Below, piece by piece: positions 43,197 through 51,447 of a DNA stretch of 64,000 nucleotides. The DNA is from Bradyrhizobium sediminis (lineage in GTDB: Bacteria > Pseudomonadota > Alphaproteobacteria > Rhizobiales > Xanthobacteraceae). Within the stretch, counting starts at the first letter, position 1; each line of letters starts with the position of its first letter. Location of the stretch: assembly GCF_018736085.1 (NCBI RefSeq), contig NZ_CP076134.1, forward strand, positions 434,001 to 498,000, written 5' to 3'. Position numbers and translations under genes: made by a program. Below the pieces are notes generated by a model that saw nothing but the letters and a program-made list of their open reading frames with translations, was not told where the DNA came from and did not search any database.

Positions 43197-44384
43197 TTAA
43201 GGGCTCACACTTTCCCCGAGCCAGTCGATCGCGGCTTCGGTGCCGCCCTTGCCGTGCGGAATACCGAGCGCATTGAGGCCGACCTCGATGACCCCGAGCG
43301 TGCCCAGGATCATCGGCGCGTTGACGTGCCCCATATGGGCGATCCGGAACGCCTGGCCCGAGAGTTCGCCGATCCCGACGCCCAGCACCACGCCGCATTT
43401 ATCCTTGCAGTAGCGCTGCAGCGCCACCGGATCGTGGCCGTTGGACATCACCACGGTGGTCACGGTGTTGGAGCGTTCGTTCGGCTCCGCGACGTTGAAG
43501 CCGAGCACCTGGCCCTCAGCCCAGACCGCGACCGCGCGGCGCACCGCTTCGGCGAGCAGGCGATGGCGCTGGAACACGTTCGGAAGCTGCTCCTCGAACA
43601 GCATGTCGATGGCCTGGCGCAGCGCGAACAACAGATGCACCGGTGCTGTGCCGGCATATTTCTGGTAGTGCTCGCTGCCTTCGCGCTGGGTCCAGTCCCA
43701 ATAGGGGGTGCGAAGTCCGGCCGTCTTGTGCACCTCGCGGGCGCGGTCGTTGGCAGCGACGAAGCCGAGGCCGGGCGGCGCCATCAGGCCCTTCTGCGAG
43801 CCGGACATCGCGACGTCGATGCCCCACGCATCCATCTCGAACGGCATGCAGCCGAGCGAGGCCACAGCATCGACCATGAACAGCGCCGGATGACCGGCCG
43901 CCTTGATCGCCTTGCCGATCGCCTCGATGTCGTTATAGGCGCCAGAGGCGGTATCGACCTGCACCGCGAGGATCGCCTTGATCCTGTGATCCTTGTCCTG
44001 CCGCAGCCGCGCCTCGACCTCGGCCGGGCGGATGGCGCGGCGCCAGTCCCCCTTCAGCACCTCGACTTCGACGCCCATCTCGGCGGCAGCATTGCCCCAG
44101 CCGATCGCGAACCGGCCGCTTTCCAGCACCAGAATCTTGTCGCCGCGCGACAGCACGTTGGTGAGCACCGCTTCCCAGGCGCCATGGCCGTTGGCGATAT
44201 AGATGTAGGAGCGGCCCTTGGTGGCGAACAGTTTCGACAGATCGCGCAGCAGGCTGTCGGTCATGCCGATCATCTGATCGGAATAGATGTCCAGCGCCGG
44301 ACGATGCATCGCCCGCAGCACTTCGTCGGGCATGGTGGTAGGCCCGGGGATAGCCAGAAATTCCCGGCCCGCGCGAACGGTCAT
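43197..44384 (-). CDS. PLP-dependent alanine-glyoxylate / serine-glyoxylate-type aminotransferase
   Basis: 395 residues, class V. Opens with F-L-A-I-P-G-P-T-T-M-P, has N-G-H-G-A-W-E-A-V-L as the phosphate loop, V-D-A-V-A-S-L-G with the pyridine Asp, and the Schiff-base Lys at ~196 in S-G-S-Q-K-G-L-M-A-P-P-G. The C-terminal R-I-A-H-M-G-H part carries the carboxylate-binding Arg. Likely transfers the amino group of serine or alanine to glyoxylate in C1/C2 metabolism. Single gene flanked by repeats on both sides. Confidence 0.93.
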   Translation of the reverse strand: MTVRAGREFLAIPGPTTMPDEVLRAMHRPALDIYSDQMIGMTDSLLRDLSKLFATKGRSYIYIANGHGAWEAVLTNVLSRGDKILVLESGRFAIGWGNAAAEMGVEVEVLKGDWRRAIRPAEVEARLRQDKDHRIKAILAVQVDTASGAYNDIEAIGKAIKAAGHPALFMVDAVASLGCMPFEMDAWGIDVAMSGSQKGLMAPPGLGFVAANDRAREVHKTAGLRTPYWDWTQREGSEHYQKYAGTAPVHLLFALRQAIDMLFEEQLPNVFQRHRLLAEAVRRAVAVWAEGQVLGFNVAEPNERSNTVTTVVMSNGHDPVALQRYCKDKCGVVLGVGIGELSGQAFRIAHMGHVNAPMILGTLGVIEVGLNALGIPHGKGGTEAAIDWLGESVSP

Positions 44385-44475
44385 TTTCTTGTTCCTTTTT
44401 GGGTCTGCTCTAGGAGGGGATGCAGGGGAATGAAGGGAAATTCAAGTTGGAATAGGATGATAATAGATTGAACCC

Positions 44476-44560
44476 GTCATTGCGAGGAGCGAAGCGACGA
44501 AGCAATCCAGCTTTTTTCTTCGCGCTGTAAGCTGGATTGCTTCGCTGCGCTCGCAATGAC
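44476..44560. repeat. Palindromic repeat, class A
   Basis: 85-bp imperfect palindrome, left arm GTCATTGCGAGGAGCGAAGC, right arm GCTTCGCTGCGCTCGCAATGAC. The loop has a T-run between AGC and GCT arms (AAGCTGGATTGC inverse). Same family as 780-854 and the insertion-sequence target at 46334. It may serve as a bidirectional terminator-like hairpin. Confidence 0.9.
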
Positions 44561-44582
44561 GGCGGTTATGGCGCGCTCCCCG

Positions 44583-45419
44583 CTATTTGCGCAACGCCCC
44601 GGCCACCGCCTGCCAGACCTGATCCTTGATCTCGGTCGCGGTCGGGCTCGGAATCACGACGGCGGGGCCGGTGCGCTTGCGGCAGGCCTCGACCAGCCGC
44701 AAAATCCACACCTCGCCGTCGGTGTAATAGGGATCGCCGCCGCCATTGCGCCCGGCCATGGTCGGCCCGACGCCGGTGACCTGGTATTTCGCCTGCACCA
44801 TTCCGGCCGCCTCCAGATCGGTGGCGAGAAATTTCCGCTCGGCGTCGACATCGGCGTCGATGTGATGGGTGACGGCGCCGGTGTAATGGCTGACGCCGAC
44901 GCCTTTGTCGAAGGCGGCGTCGCCGAGCCAGACCGGCCGCTTTTCCTCGCCCTGGTCCAGTACCTTCCAGAACCGCACATGATGGCGGTGATCGGCGCTG
45001 CGTCCATCCGGCTTTTCGAAGGCGAGGTCCTCGCGGCGGCCGAGGTAATAGAGATTGCTGACCGGCGCGTCGTGATAGGGGCGGTCGAGCAGCACGCTGC
45101 CGGCGATTTCGACCGATGATTTCAGCGTGATCGGGTCGGCGGGATACCAGCCGGCGGCGTGCATGGCGCACAGCACGTCCTTGGTGTCGCCGACCAGCCC
45201 GACATTGATCGGATCGCCGGGAATGCCCTGCGCGGTCTTTGTCACCATCGGCAGATCGGCGAGGCCCTTCTGGTGCTCGTAATGGGTCCAAAGCGCCGGC
45301 AGCACGAGATAGGCGACAATCGCGTAGGCGGCGACCGCCGCAAGCGCAATCAGCGCCGCGCGCTTCAGCCGCCGGTGTTTCGGTGCGGCCTTGGGTTGCA
45401 CGATATCGGTGTCGGTCAC
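44583..45419 (-). CDS. LssY C-terminal-domain membrane protein
   Basis: 278 residues from GTG 45419 (V-T-D-T-D-I-V-Q). An upstream start at 45476 would translate a hairpin repeat, so I reject it. One transmembrane helix near residues 25-50 (R-A-A-L-I-A-L-A-A-V-A-A-Y-A-I). The rest matches the LssY-C pattern: G-L-V-G-D-T-K-D-V-L-C-A-M-H-A-A-G-W-Y-P-A-D-P-I-T-L-K-S-S and R-H-H-V-R-F-W. The domain's role is unsettled; it occurs in proteins linked to secretion or PAP2-type lipid enzymes. The same-strand nuclease-like gene starts upstream, ending 73 bp before. Confidence 0.8.
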   Translation of the reverse strand: MTDTDIVQPKAAPKHRRLKRAALIALAAVAAYAIVAYLVLPALWTHYEHQKGLADLPMVTKTAQGIPGDPINVGLVGDTKDVLCAMHAAGWYPADPITLKSSVEIAGSVLLDRPYHDAPVSNLYYLGRREDLAFEKPDGRSADHRHHVRFWKVLDQGEEKRPVWLGDAAFDKGVGVSHYTGAVTHHIDADVDAERKFLATDLEAAGMVQAKYQVTGVGPTMAGRNGGGDPYYTDGEVWILRLVEACRKRTGPAVVIPSPTATEIKDQVWQAVAGALRK

Positions 45420-45430
45420 ATCCAGCGCTC

Positions 45431-45465
45431 CGCGATCCCGGATTGCTCCGCAATCCCGGATCGCG
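45431..45465. repeat. Short hairpin repeat CGCGATCCCGGATTG ... CAATCCCGGATCGCG
   Basis: 15-bp arms with one mismatch around a 5-base loop. It lies between two same-strand genes and directly upstream of the chosen GTG start of the LssY-C gene, so it would be in that gene's leader. Confidence 0.75.
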
Positions 45466-45491
45466 AAGCCTAGCACGATTGGGCAATCGCG

Positions 45492-46217
45492 CTATCGCCG
45501 CGTCTCGCGGCAGCCGGCGGCTTCGGCGTCCTCGACCGAGCAGAACCAGCGCGTGCCCTTGCTGACTTTCATCTGGATCTTGGCGTACCAGCGGCTGGTA
45601 GGCTGGTGATAGATGCATTCGCCGGAGCGGTTGACGTTGCCCTTGATGGTGCAGTCCGGCGAGGGCGCCACCGGCCCGGACGCGGACGCCAGCAGGATGG
45701 CGCGTGCGTTTTCCGGCGGGTTCACGGCGCCGAGAATGGCGGTCTTCTTGTTGCGGACGCGCCAGTCCCACGGCGCGATGAACGCGCCCTGCCACATCCC
45801 GGCCTTGGCCTCGCGCGCGGCCTTCTCGTCCGCCTCGTAGTCTTTGGAAAAGCGCAGATAGGCCAGCGCCCAGCCGTTCGCCACCATCCATTTCTGGATG
45901 TCCTCGCCGCCGACCTCGCAGCGCGCCACCTGGCGGCCGCGGCGGTCGGTCTGCCTGACGTGGCAGGCCCAGCTCTTGCCGCCGGCATGCTTGATCAGTT
46001 CGTCGCGCGCCACGACCCCGCAGGTCCAGCGCTCGCCCTTGGTGTTGAGGCAAAGTTGGTCCGCCGCCGGCGCGTCGATGCCGCCGAGCCGGATCCGGGC
46101 ATGGCCGATCTGGATGTGATCGCCCTCGCGGATCCTGGGAACCCCTGAAATGTCGGCGGCGCCGGCGATGGCGGGCAGCAGCAACAGAACGAGCGCGGGC
46201 AGGAATTTCATCAACAT
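45492..46217 (-). CDS. Secreted thermonuclease (SNase)-family protein
   Basis: About 241 residues from the ATG at 46217; two further ATGs lie within eight codons. N-terminal signal peptide (F-L-P-A-L-V-L-L-L-L-P-A-I-A-G-A-A). SNase fold: G-I-D-A-P-A with the catalytic Asp region, D-R-R-G-R-Q-V-A-R-C, and W-A-L-A-Y-L-R-F-S-K-D-Y. The C-terminal ~80 residues (after W-R-V-R-N-K-K) contain a Cys-rich W-Y-A-K-I-Q/W-F-C-S-V-E-D-A-E-A-A-G-C block resembling a short excalibur-like or unknown module. Probably a periplasmic nuclease; the catalytic set is not fully checked. Confidence 0.82.
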   Translation of the reverse strand: MLMKFLPALVLLLLPAIAGAADISGVPRIREGDHIQIGHARIRLGGIDAPAADQLCLNTKGERWTCGVVARDELIKHAGGKSWACHVRQTDRRGRQVARCEVGGEDIQKWMVANGWALAYLRFSKDYEADEKAAREAKAGMWQGAFIAPWDWRVRNKKTAILGAVNPPENARAILLASASGPVAPSPDCTIKGNVNRSGECIYHQPTSRWYAKIQMKVSKGTRWFCSVEDAEAAGCRETRR

Positions 46218-46333
46218 GCAATCAGGTCGCATCAAAGAAGCGAATCGTTATCAGCGTACCCGAAGATTGTGGTGCGGATTGGGCTCGCGTACCAGCGCTG
46301 ACGCGCCGCGGGCGCTTTCAACTTTTCGCTACC

Positions 46334-46387
46334 GTCATTGCGAGCGGAGCGAAGCAATCCATGGGGCCACAAGGAAGGTGGATTGCT
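46334..46387. repeat. Class A palindromic repeat, left part, interrupted by the insertion sequence
   Basis: Left arm GTCATTGCGAGCGGAGCG with A-A-T-C-C then a loop and the beginning of the right arm TGGATTGCT. The remainder of the right arm (CTTCGTCGCTTGCGCTCC and CGCAATGAC) is found at 48143-48170. Joining 46387 to 48145 rebuilds a normal class A repeat. Confidence 0.9.
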
Positions 46388-46400
46388 CACATGGGGAATG

Positions 46401-46896
46401 TGTGTGTCAAGGATGAGCAGTCACCTTTTTGTTCGACTGCGGCCACCTTTCCGTCCCGACCGTGGGCTGTGCAGGATGACGCGCGCAGATCAAGTCAAGG
46501 CCGGCCCGTTAGGGCCGCCGCGCAGCGGCTTGGCCTTGAGTTGAGCGAGCACGTCATCATGCTTGGTGCGTCGGGCACGACAGGAGCTCCTGGTGTTGGC
46601 GGTTCCGTCAGGGCATCTGCAATCCTCGCAGTTACGATCCAGGGTTCGAGCCGGTTCGGCGATCTGGGTTGCTTGCCAGATCAAACTCACATTCGGTCGT
46701 CGCTTGATGCGACTGCACCAGGATTCCGCTTGCGGCGGGCAGGCTCGAGAGGACGAGACCATTCTTCGTTGCGGCGTTTGAAGCCATGCAATCCATCGGT
46801 TCGTCCACCCGGATCTTCCGAGGCTGATCGGGCCTCGGCAGATGGGTTATGGTTGTTTCGTTGCGTCCGGGGCTTGCTGTTGGGCTCGGTTCTGGA
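46401..46896 (-). ncRNA. Candidate bridge-RNA region of the insertion sequence
   Basis: Non-coding DNA downstream of the recombinase stop. In IS1111-type elements the bridge RNA is encoded on this side (established for the family, not shown here). TCGTCGCTTG at 46697-46706 is identical to the right target flank at 48145-48154, and GCAATCCA at 46788-46795 is the inverse of the left flank TGGATTGC (46378-46385 area). Thus a minus-strand RNA could pair with one strand on the right and the other on the left, the expected guide geometry. Exact ends and fold are not determined. Confidence 0.45.
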
Positions 46897-48096
46897 TCAG
46901 GCGGCGGGCTTCATCACGGCCTCCTCGAGGATGACGCCCTGGGTGACATACTTCCACAACGCCACGAGAAGCTTGCGCGCCAGCGCCACGATCGCGCGCT
47001 TGCGGCCTTGCGGGCTTCGCTCCTTGAACCAGCGCGTCAGGGCCGACTGCGGCTGGTGACGTACCCACAGCCAGGCGAGCTGGATCATCGTGGTCCGCAG
47101 CCTGGGATTGCCGGCCTTCGACACGCCTTGCTCGTGTCGGATGCGTCCGCTTTGCCAGGGCGTTGCCGCAAGGCCCGCATAGGCGGCGACCTGGCGGCGG
47201 TTGGCGAACTGCCGATAGAACGCCTCCGACCAGAGCACGGCGGCGAAGTTGGCGCCCACTCCCTTCAAGGCGAGCAGCATCGTGACCGGGTCCGGCGCGG
47301 CCTTCTCGCTTGCAGGCATTCTCGCCGCCGCCAGCAGGGCTTCCTGCGCGGCCTCGACCGACTTGATCTGGTCCAGAAGCAGCTCGATCCGATCGAGCTC
47401 GCGGCCGATCTGAGCCTTCAGATGCGACGGCAGCTCCCGTCCATCTCCGGTGCGCAACGCTTCAAGCCGCGCCCGCCGGTCGCGCCGCAGCGGTCCGTAG
47501 TCGGATATCCCCTGCGCGAACAGAAGCCCCTTGATCCGGTTCACATGCGTGACGCGCTCCTCGATCAATGTCCGCCGTTCGCGGCAGAGCCTCCGGCGAT
47601 CCTCCTCCTCGGGCGAGGGCGCAACCACCATCGCGCAGACCCGCGGCTCGCCGCGCTTGTAGGCCAGAAGCGCCCGCAGCAGCGTCTCGCCGTCGAGCCT
47701 GTCCGTCTTGGCCCGCCTGCGCCGCCGCGGCGTCGCGATCGAAGCGGGATCGACCACGTGGCTCTCGATCCCCTCCTGTTGCAGAACGCGGTGGAGCCAG
47801 AACCCATCCAGCCCGGCCTCCTGGATCGTGATGATCGGATAGCTTTGGCCGGTCCGGACCTCCGCCTTGCGCTTGAGCTCCGCAAACAGCGCCAAAAGCT
47901 CGGCCACATGGCCAGCTGCGACGCTGCGCTTGGACATCTTTTCGCCTTTGCCCGGCGACAGCGACGTCACCAGCCAATTCGAACGGCTCAGTTCCAACGA
48001 CACAAAAATTGCGCCAATATGCGTGCGGATAGCGGTCGGTTCGTCGGAAGGATGATCGAGCAACATCGTCGTCTCCAGGTTGAGTGGTTTCAGCAA
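46897..48096 (-). CDS. IS110-family recombinase (transposase)
   Basis: 399 residues; ATG at 48066 is an alternative start. The N-terminal RuvC-like part has acidic residues in F-V-S-L-E-L-S-R, I-Q-E-A-G-L-D-G-F-W and T-D-R-L-D-G-E-T, i.e. the DEDD set with Glu at the first position. A long helical middle follows. The C-terminal Tnp20 part has L-A-L-K-G-V-G, A-Y-A-G-L-A-A-T-P and V-S-K-A-G-N-P-R-L-R with the presumed catalytic Ser. The frame is intact, so the element may be active. I recognise this Glu-type subfamily from Bradyrhizobium. Confidence 0.95.
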   Translation of the reverse strand: MLKPLNLETTMLLDHPSDEPTAIRTHIGAIFVSLELSRSNWLVTSLSPGKGEKMSKRSVAAGHVAELLALFAELKRKAEVRTGQSYPIITIQEAGLDGFWLHRVLQQEGIESHVVDPASIATPRRRRRAKTDRLDGETLLRALLAYKRGEPRVCAMVVAPSPEEEDRRRLCRERRTLIEERVTHVNRIKGLLFAQGISDYGPLRRDRRARLEALRTGDGRELPSHLKAQIGRELDRIELLLDQIKSVEAAQEALLAAARMPASEKAAPDPVTMLLALKGVGANFAAVLWSEAFYRQFANRRQVAAYAGLAATPWQSGRIRHEQGVSKAGNPRLRTTMIQLAWLWVRHQPQSALTRWFKERSPQGRKRAIVALARKLLVALWKYVTQGVILEEAVMKPAA

Positions 48097-48142
48097 CCTC
48101 AGTCTGGCTCCAGACCCGGCCGCTATCCACTCCCCATGGAAT

Positions 48143-48170
48143 CTTCGTCGCTTGCGCTCCTCGCAATGAC
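48143..48170. repeat. Class A palindromic repeat, right part beyond the insertion sequence
   Basis: CTTCGTCGCTTGCGCTCC followed by CGCAATGAC completes the arm begun at 46334-46387. Confidence 0.88.
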
Positions 48171-48187
48171 GGCTAGTGGTTCAGGTC

Positions 48188-49921
48188 CTACGCTCTTGCC
48201 TCCATCATCGCCTTTCGCGCCAGCGCCAGTCCCATCAGCACGAAGGCCGAGGTGACCTCGGGGCCGCCGACCAGGATGCGGGTCGGGGTCTTCATCTTGT
48301 TCCACTCATAGGCCTTGAACGGCCCATGCCGGCCGCCTTCGCCGAGACCGCCGACGATGCAATGCAGTGCTGCGGTGAAGGTCGCGGGGTCGGCGCCGAG
48401 ATGGCCGAGCGCGATCAGCGCCAGTGCGGCGTCGAACGCGTTCATCTCGTGGGCGGTGAGCTCGGTCTGCACATAGGCCAGCACCCGGCCGCGGATGAAA
48501 TCGAAGCTGTCGTCGGGATCGATCGCGCGCTGCGCGGCAGGAGGCAGCGCGATGAAGGCGGCGTAGCAGCGGCCGAAATAGGCGCAGTAGAGTTCCGGCA
48601 GGTAATAGATATGCGAGCGCGGATCGGCGAAGGCGCCGCTTGCGGCCAGCCGCTTCTGGAAACCGATGATGCGCTGCACGGTCTTCAGCCGCGCCGGCGT
48701 CTCCAGCACCTTCCACCGCGCCAGGTTGCGGAAACTGACCTCGAGGATGTCGAGATTGAGCGTCGGGTCGAGATCGTTGCCGAAGGGACGTTCGCCTTCG
48801 AGATTGTCGATCCAGGTGACGACGCCGCCCTCGTAATCGATGTTGTCGTTGAGCGGCACCGTCACCTTGGGCTCGTTGGCGCCTGCCGTGACCTGATAGC
48901 CGGCATAGAAATCGAGCAGCGGCTGGTCGAGGATCGGATCGGTGCAGCCCGCCTGCGTCGCCGCCGAGAACGAACAGGCGGTGGTGTCGCAATCCGGCAC
49001 GTAGATGCCGAAGCCGAGGTCCTGCTTGATCTGGGCGAAGAACTTCGAGAACCGCGGATGCGGCAGCGGCGCCAGCGCGGTGATCACGTTGAAGGCCGCG
49101 CCGTCATGGGCGCGCACTTCCTCGCGGCTGGTGGCAAGGCAGAACTCGACCATGTCGGCGATCGCGCGCCGCGACGCGCCGGCCTGATCCTCCGAGGCCA
49201 GCCCGGTCTCGACGAAGCTCAGCAGCGCCTCGGTGAAGAAGGCGTCGTAATAGGCCGAGCGGTGCCGGATCTGCATCGGCTCCCACATCGGCTCGGCGAT
49301 GCCTTTCCACGGCGGGTTGATCAGCGCGCGCGCCGGCGAGCGGGCGATGAAGGTCCGCGCCAGGTTGAACAGCAAGGTCGAATTCTTGTAGCCGCGCGAA
49401 TTGAGCCCGGTCAGCGCCATCGCCATTTCGCGGCCGCGCAGGTCGGGATCGCCGATCAGGTTGAAGGCGGCATAGGTCGGGATGAAGCCGTTGCGCCCGA
49501 ACGATTTCAACAGATGCTCGCCGCAGCTGCGGATCGCGCCGTCGATCCTGGCGAGATCGGGCGCGCGCGACGGCGGCGGCGCTGCCCTCGGCCGGGGATG
49601 ATTGAGCTCGATGGTGTCCAGCAGTTCGGCGACCGGCGCGCCGATTGCGGCCCAGTCCGGCGTCTCGTCGTCGCGCGCCTGCCGCAGGGCCGCGCGCAAG
49701 GTCCGCAGCTTCGGCTCGTCGCGCAATTCGGAAAGCCCGGTCCGGCGCAGCAGCGGCCGCAGCGCCGGATTGCCGAGCGCGGTGCGATAGAACTTGCCGA
49801 GATGCGGGTCGCCGCCGGCGTATTTCAGCAGCAGGGGATCGCACACATCGTAGAGGGACGGGCCGTCCTTCCGGGCCGTCAGCGCGCGGAAGGCGGCGCC
49901 GGCGATGCTGTGCAAGGTCAT
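48188..49921 (-). CDS. Uncharacterised protein, ~577 residues, with a DxDTTA motif
   Basis: 577 residues from ATG 49921 (MTLHSIAGAA); the frame is open upstream but without homology-like character. Mostly alpha-helical, soluble, no signal peptide. Residues 310-315 read D-C-D-T-T-A, followed by C-S-F-S-A-A. DxDTTA/DxDDTA is the proton-donor motif of class II terpene cyclases (squalene-hopene and diterpene cyclases), whose alpha-barrel repeats are also helical. I do not see clear QW repeats, so the assignment is tentative. Other notable blocks: N-P-P-W-K-G near 203 and E-W-N-K-M-K-T-P-T-R near the C-terminus. A perfect Crp-type site lies ~160 bp upstream of the start. Confidence 0.7.
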   Translation of the reverse strand: MTLHSIAGAAFRALTARKDGPSLYDVCDPLLLKYAGGDPHLGKFYRTALGNPALRPLLRRTGLSELRDEPKLRTLRAALRQARDDETPDWAAIGAPVAELLDTIELNHPRPRAAPPPSRAPDLARIDGAIRSCGEHLLKSFGRNGFIPTYAAFNLIGDPDLRGREMAMALTGLNSRGYKNSTLLFNLARTFIARSPARALINPPWKGIAEPMWEPMQIRHRSAYYDAFFTEALLSFVETGLASEDQAGASRRAIADMVEFCLATSREEVRAHDGAAFNVITALAPLPHPRFSKFFAQIKQDLGFGIYVPDCDTTACSFSAATQAGCTDPILDQPLLDFYAGYQVTAGANEPKVTVPLNDNIDYEGGVVTWIDNLEGERPFGNDLDPTLNLDILEVSFRNLARWKVLETPARLKTVQRIIGFQKRLAASGAFADPRSHIYYLPELYCAYFGRCYAAFIALPPAAQRAIDPDDSFDFIRGRVLAYVQTELTAHEMNAFDAALALIALGHLGADPATFTAALHCIVGGLGEGGRHGPFKAYEWNKMKTPTRILVGGPEVTSAFVLMGLALARKAMMEARA

Positions 49922-50377
49922 GAGGTTTCTCTCGGAGCTTCTTTGTCGCGGTCCGTTTCGCACGTCCCGCCAGGCTGCCTGGAACACCGCTGACCGCGCG
50001 GCTGCCGCCTTCGAAACCCTGCACGCCCTGAATTTTCAAGTTATTCGAAAAACTATACGAAGGCCCGCGAATTACAAATGTGACCGACGTCACAGCGAAA
50101 AAGCGCGATCTGGCGGCAATCTCGGCCCAATAAAGCAGCACGACGGGAAACGTAACTCACTGTAGTATCGAAGGAATTTACATCAACCCCGCGGTCCGCA
50201 GGGGCCCATTCGCCAAACGAGGTTGCCGGAAATGCCCCTACAGGCTAAAGCTTTCCCTGTTGCAGCGCCGCAAATTGAGCGCAATTGGGCGGCAAACCCC
50301 CGGCAACCCCTCAAACCTAATTGGCGTTGACGCGACTAACGGAGCGCGGCTGCGCCGATGAGCAGGAATGAACCGAG
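49922..50377. promoter_or_regulatory. 456-bp divergent region with a perfect Crp-type site at 50079-50094
   Basis: TGTGA at 50079-50083, six bases CCGACG, TCACA at 50090-50094: a ten-of-ten match to the Crp consensus. It lies 158 bp upstream of the DxDTTA gene and 284 bp upstream of the caspase-like gene. The region 50040-50080 is AT-rich, consistent with a promoter on the left side. No gene-like frame in the gap. Confidence 0.7.
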
Positions 50378-51238
50378 ATGAAGTTCTGGCATATCAGCAT
50401 CTCCCGCCGCTCGCTCACCATTGCCGCTGCACTGGTCGGCGTGCTGTCGCTGGCGATCGGCGCCCATGCCGCGCTGAACAAGCGCGCGCTCGATGCGGCC
50501 AAGGCGATCGCCTCGGAGCAGGGCGCTGATACCGCCGGCAAGGCTTCCAGGATCGCGCTCGTCATCGGCAACGGCCATTATCCCGACGCCAATGCGCCGC
50601 TGGCCCAGCCGATCAACGACGCCCGCGCGCTGACCGCGAGCCTGCGCCAGTCCGGTTTCGACGTCGACGTCATCGAAGACGCCACCAAGGACGACATGCG
50701 CCGCGCCGTCGCCCGGATGAAATCCAGGATCAAGAAGGATTCCGTGGTGATGCTGTTCTTCGGCGGCTATGGCGTGCAGGCCGGCCGCGAGAGCTACATG
50801 ATCCCGGTCGATGCCAAGATCTGGAAGGAATTCGACGTGCGCCGCGACGGCGTCAGCGTCGAATCCGTGCTGTCGGCGATGAAGGAGCAGGGCGCCCGCG
50901 CCAAGCTCGTCGTGATCGACGCCTCCCGCCGCAACCCCTATGAGCGCCGCTTCCGCGCCTATTCCCACGGCCTCGCCCCGATCGTCGCTCCCGACAACGC
51001 GCTGATCCTGTCCTCGGCCACGCCGGGCAAGGTCGCCGACGATTCGAAAGCGCCCAACAGCGTGCTGATGACCGAGCTGCTCACGCATCTCAACCCGGAG
51101 CTGACCGGCATCGAGGCCGCCTTCAACAAGACCCGCATCGCCATCTCCCGCGCATCCGAAGGCGAGCAGGTGCCCTCGGTGTCGTCGTCCCTGCTCGAAG
51201 ACGTCACCTTCGCTGCCATGGCGAATGCTGGCAGCTGA
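50378..51238 (+). CDS. Caspase-like (C14) protein lacking the catalytic His and Cys
   Basis: 286 residues. Signal peptide or N-terminal anchor (R-S-L-T-I-A-A-A-L-V-G-V-L-S-L-A-I-G-A). The p20-like fold starts R-I-A-L-V-I-G-N-G-H-Y and P-I-N-D-A-R-A-L. At the catalytic His the sequence is F-F-G-G-Y-G-V-Q (Tyr131; active members have S-G-H-G). At the catalytic Cys it is V-I-D-A-S-R-R-N-P (Ser183; active members have D-A-C-R). Surrounding residues are well kept, so the fold is intact but cysteine-peptidase activity should be lost. A scaffold or binding role outside the cytoplasm is inference. Confidence 0.88.
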   Translation: MKFWHISISRRSLTIAAALVGVLSLAIGAHAALNKRALDAAKAIASEQGADTAGKASRIALVIGNGHYPDANAPLAQPINDARALTASLRQSGFDVDVIEDATKDDMRRAVARMKSRIKKDSVVMLFFGGYGVQAGRESYMIPVDAKIWKEFDVRRDGVSVESVLSAMKEQGARAKLVVIDASRRNPYERRFRAYSHGLAPIVAPDNALILSSATPGKVADDSKAPNSVLMTELLTHLNPELTGIEAAFNKTRIAISRASEGEQVPSVSSSLLEDVTFAAMANAGS

Positions 51239-51291
51239 ACCCCGTCGTCCCTGCGAACGTAGCCGGTTAAACAAGCGAAACTCCATCAGCA

Positions 51292-51416
51292 CGTCGTCCC
51301 TGCGAACGCAGGGACCCATACTCTGCGGCCCCAATTGTTTGGCGTGGTGGATATTGCCTTCATCTATTATCGGCATCGGTGGTTATGGGTCCCTGCGTTC
51401 GCAGGGACGACGATAG
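51292..51416. repeat. Palindromic repeat, class C, copy 1
   Basis: Left arm CGTCGTCCCTGCGAACGCAG followed by GGACCCATA; right arm TATGGGTCCC TGCGTTCGCAGGGACGACG ending at 51413. Each arm is itself a near-palindrome (GTCCCTGCG/CGCAGGGAC), giving nested hairpins. Truncated arms lie at 51242-51259 and 51430-51442. Copy 2 is at 51808-51933, on the other side of a GIY-YIG gene. Confidence 0.92.
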
Positions 51417-51447
51417 TGGTGTGTTGCTTCGCAGGGGCGACGGATCG

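Larger units (their letters stand above)
46386..48142 (-). mobile_element. Insertion sequence of the IS110 family, IS1111-like
   Basis: About 1.76 kb. The boundaries follow from the interrupted palindromic repeat: CT at 46386-46387 and CT at 48143-48144 are the duplicated two-base core. Just inside are sub-terminal inverted repeats, CATGGGGAATG at 46390-46400 and the inverse of CATGGGGAGTG at 48128-48138 (10 of 11 identical). It contains one recombinase gene on the minus strand with only 46 bp before its start but ~500 bp of non-coding DNA after its stop, the layout of the IS1111 group. No terminal inverted repeats or longer target duplication, as expected for this family. Confidence 0.85.
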
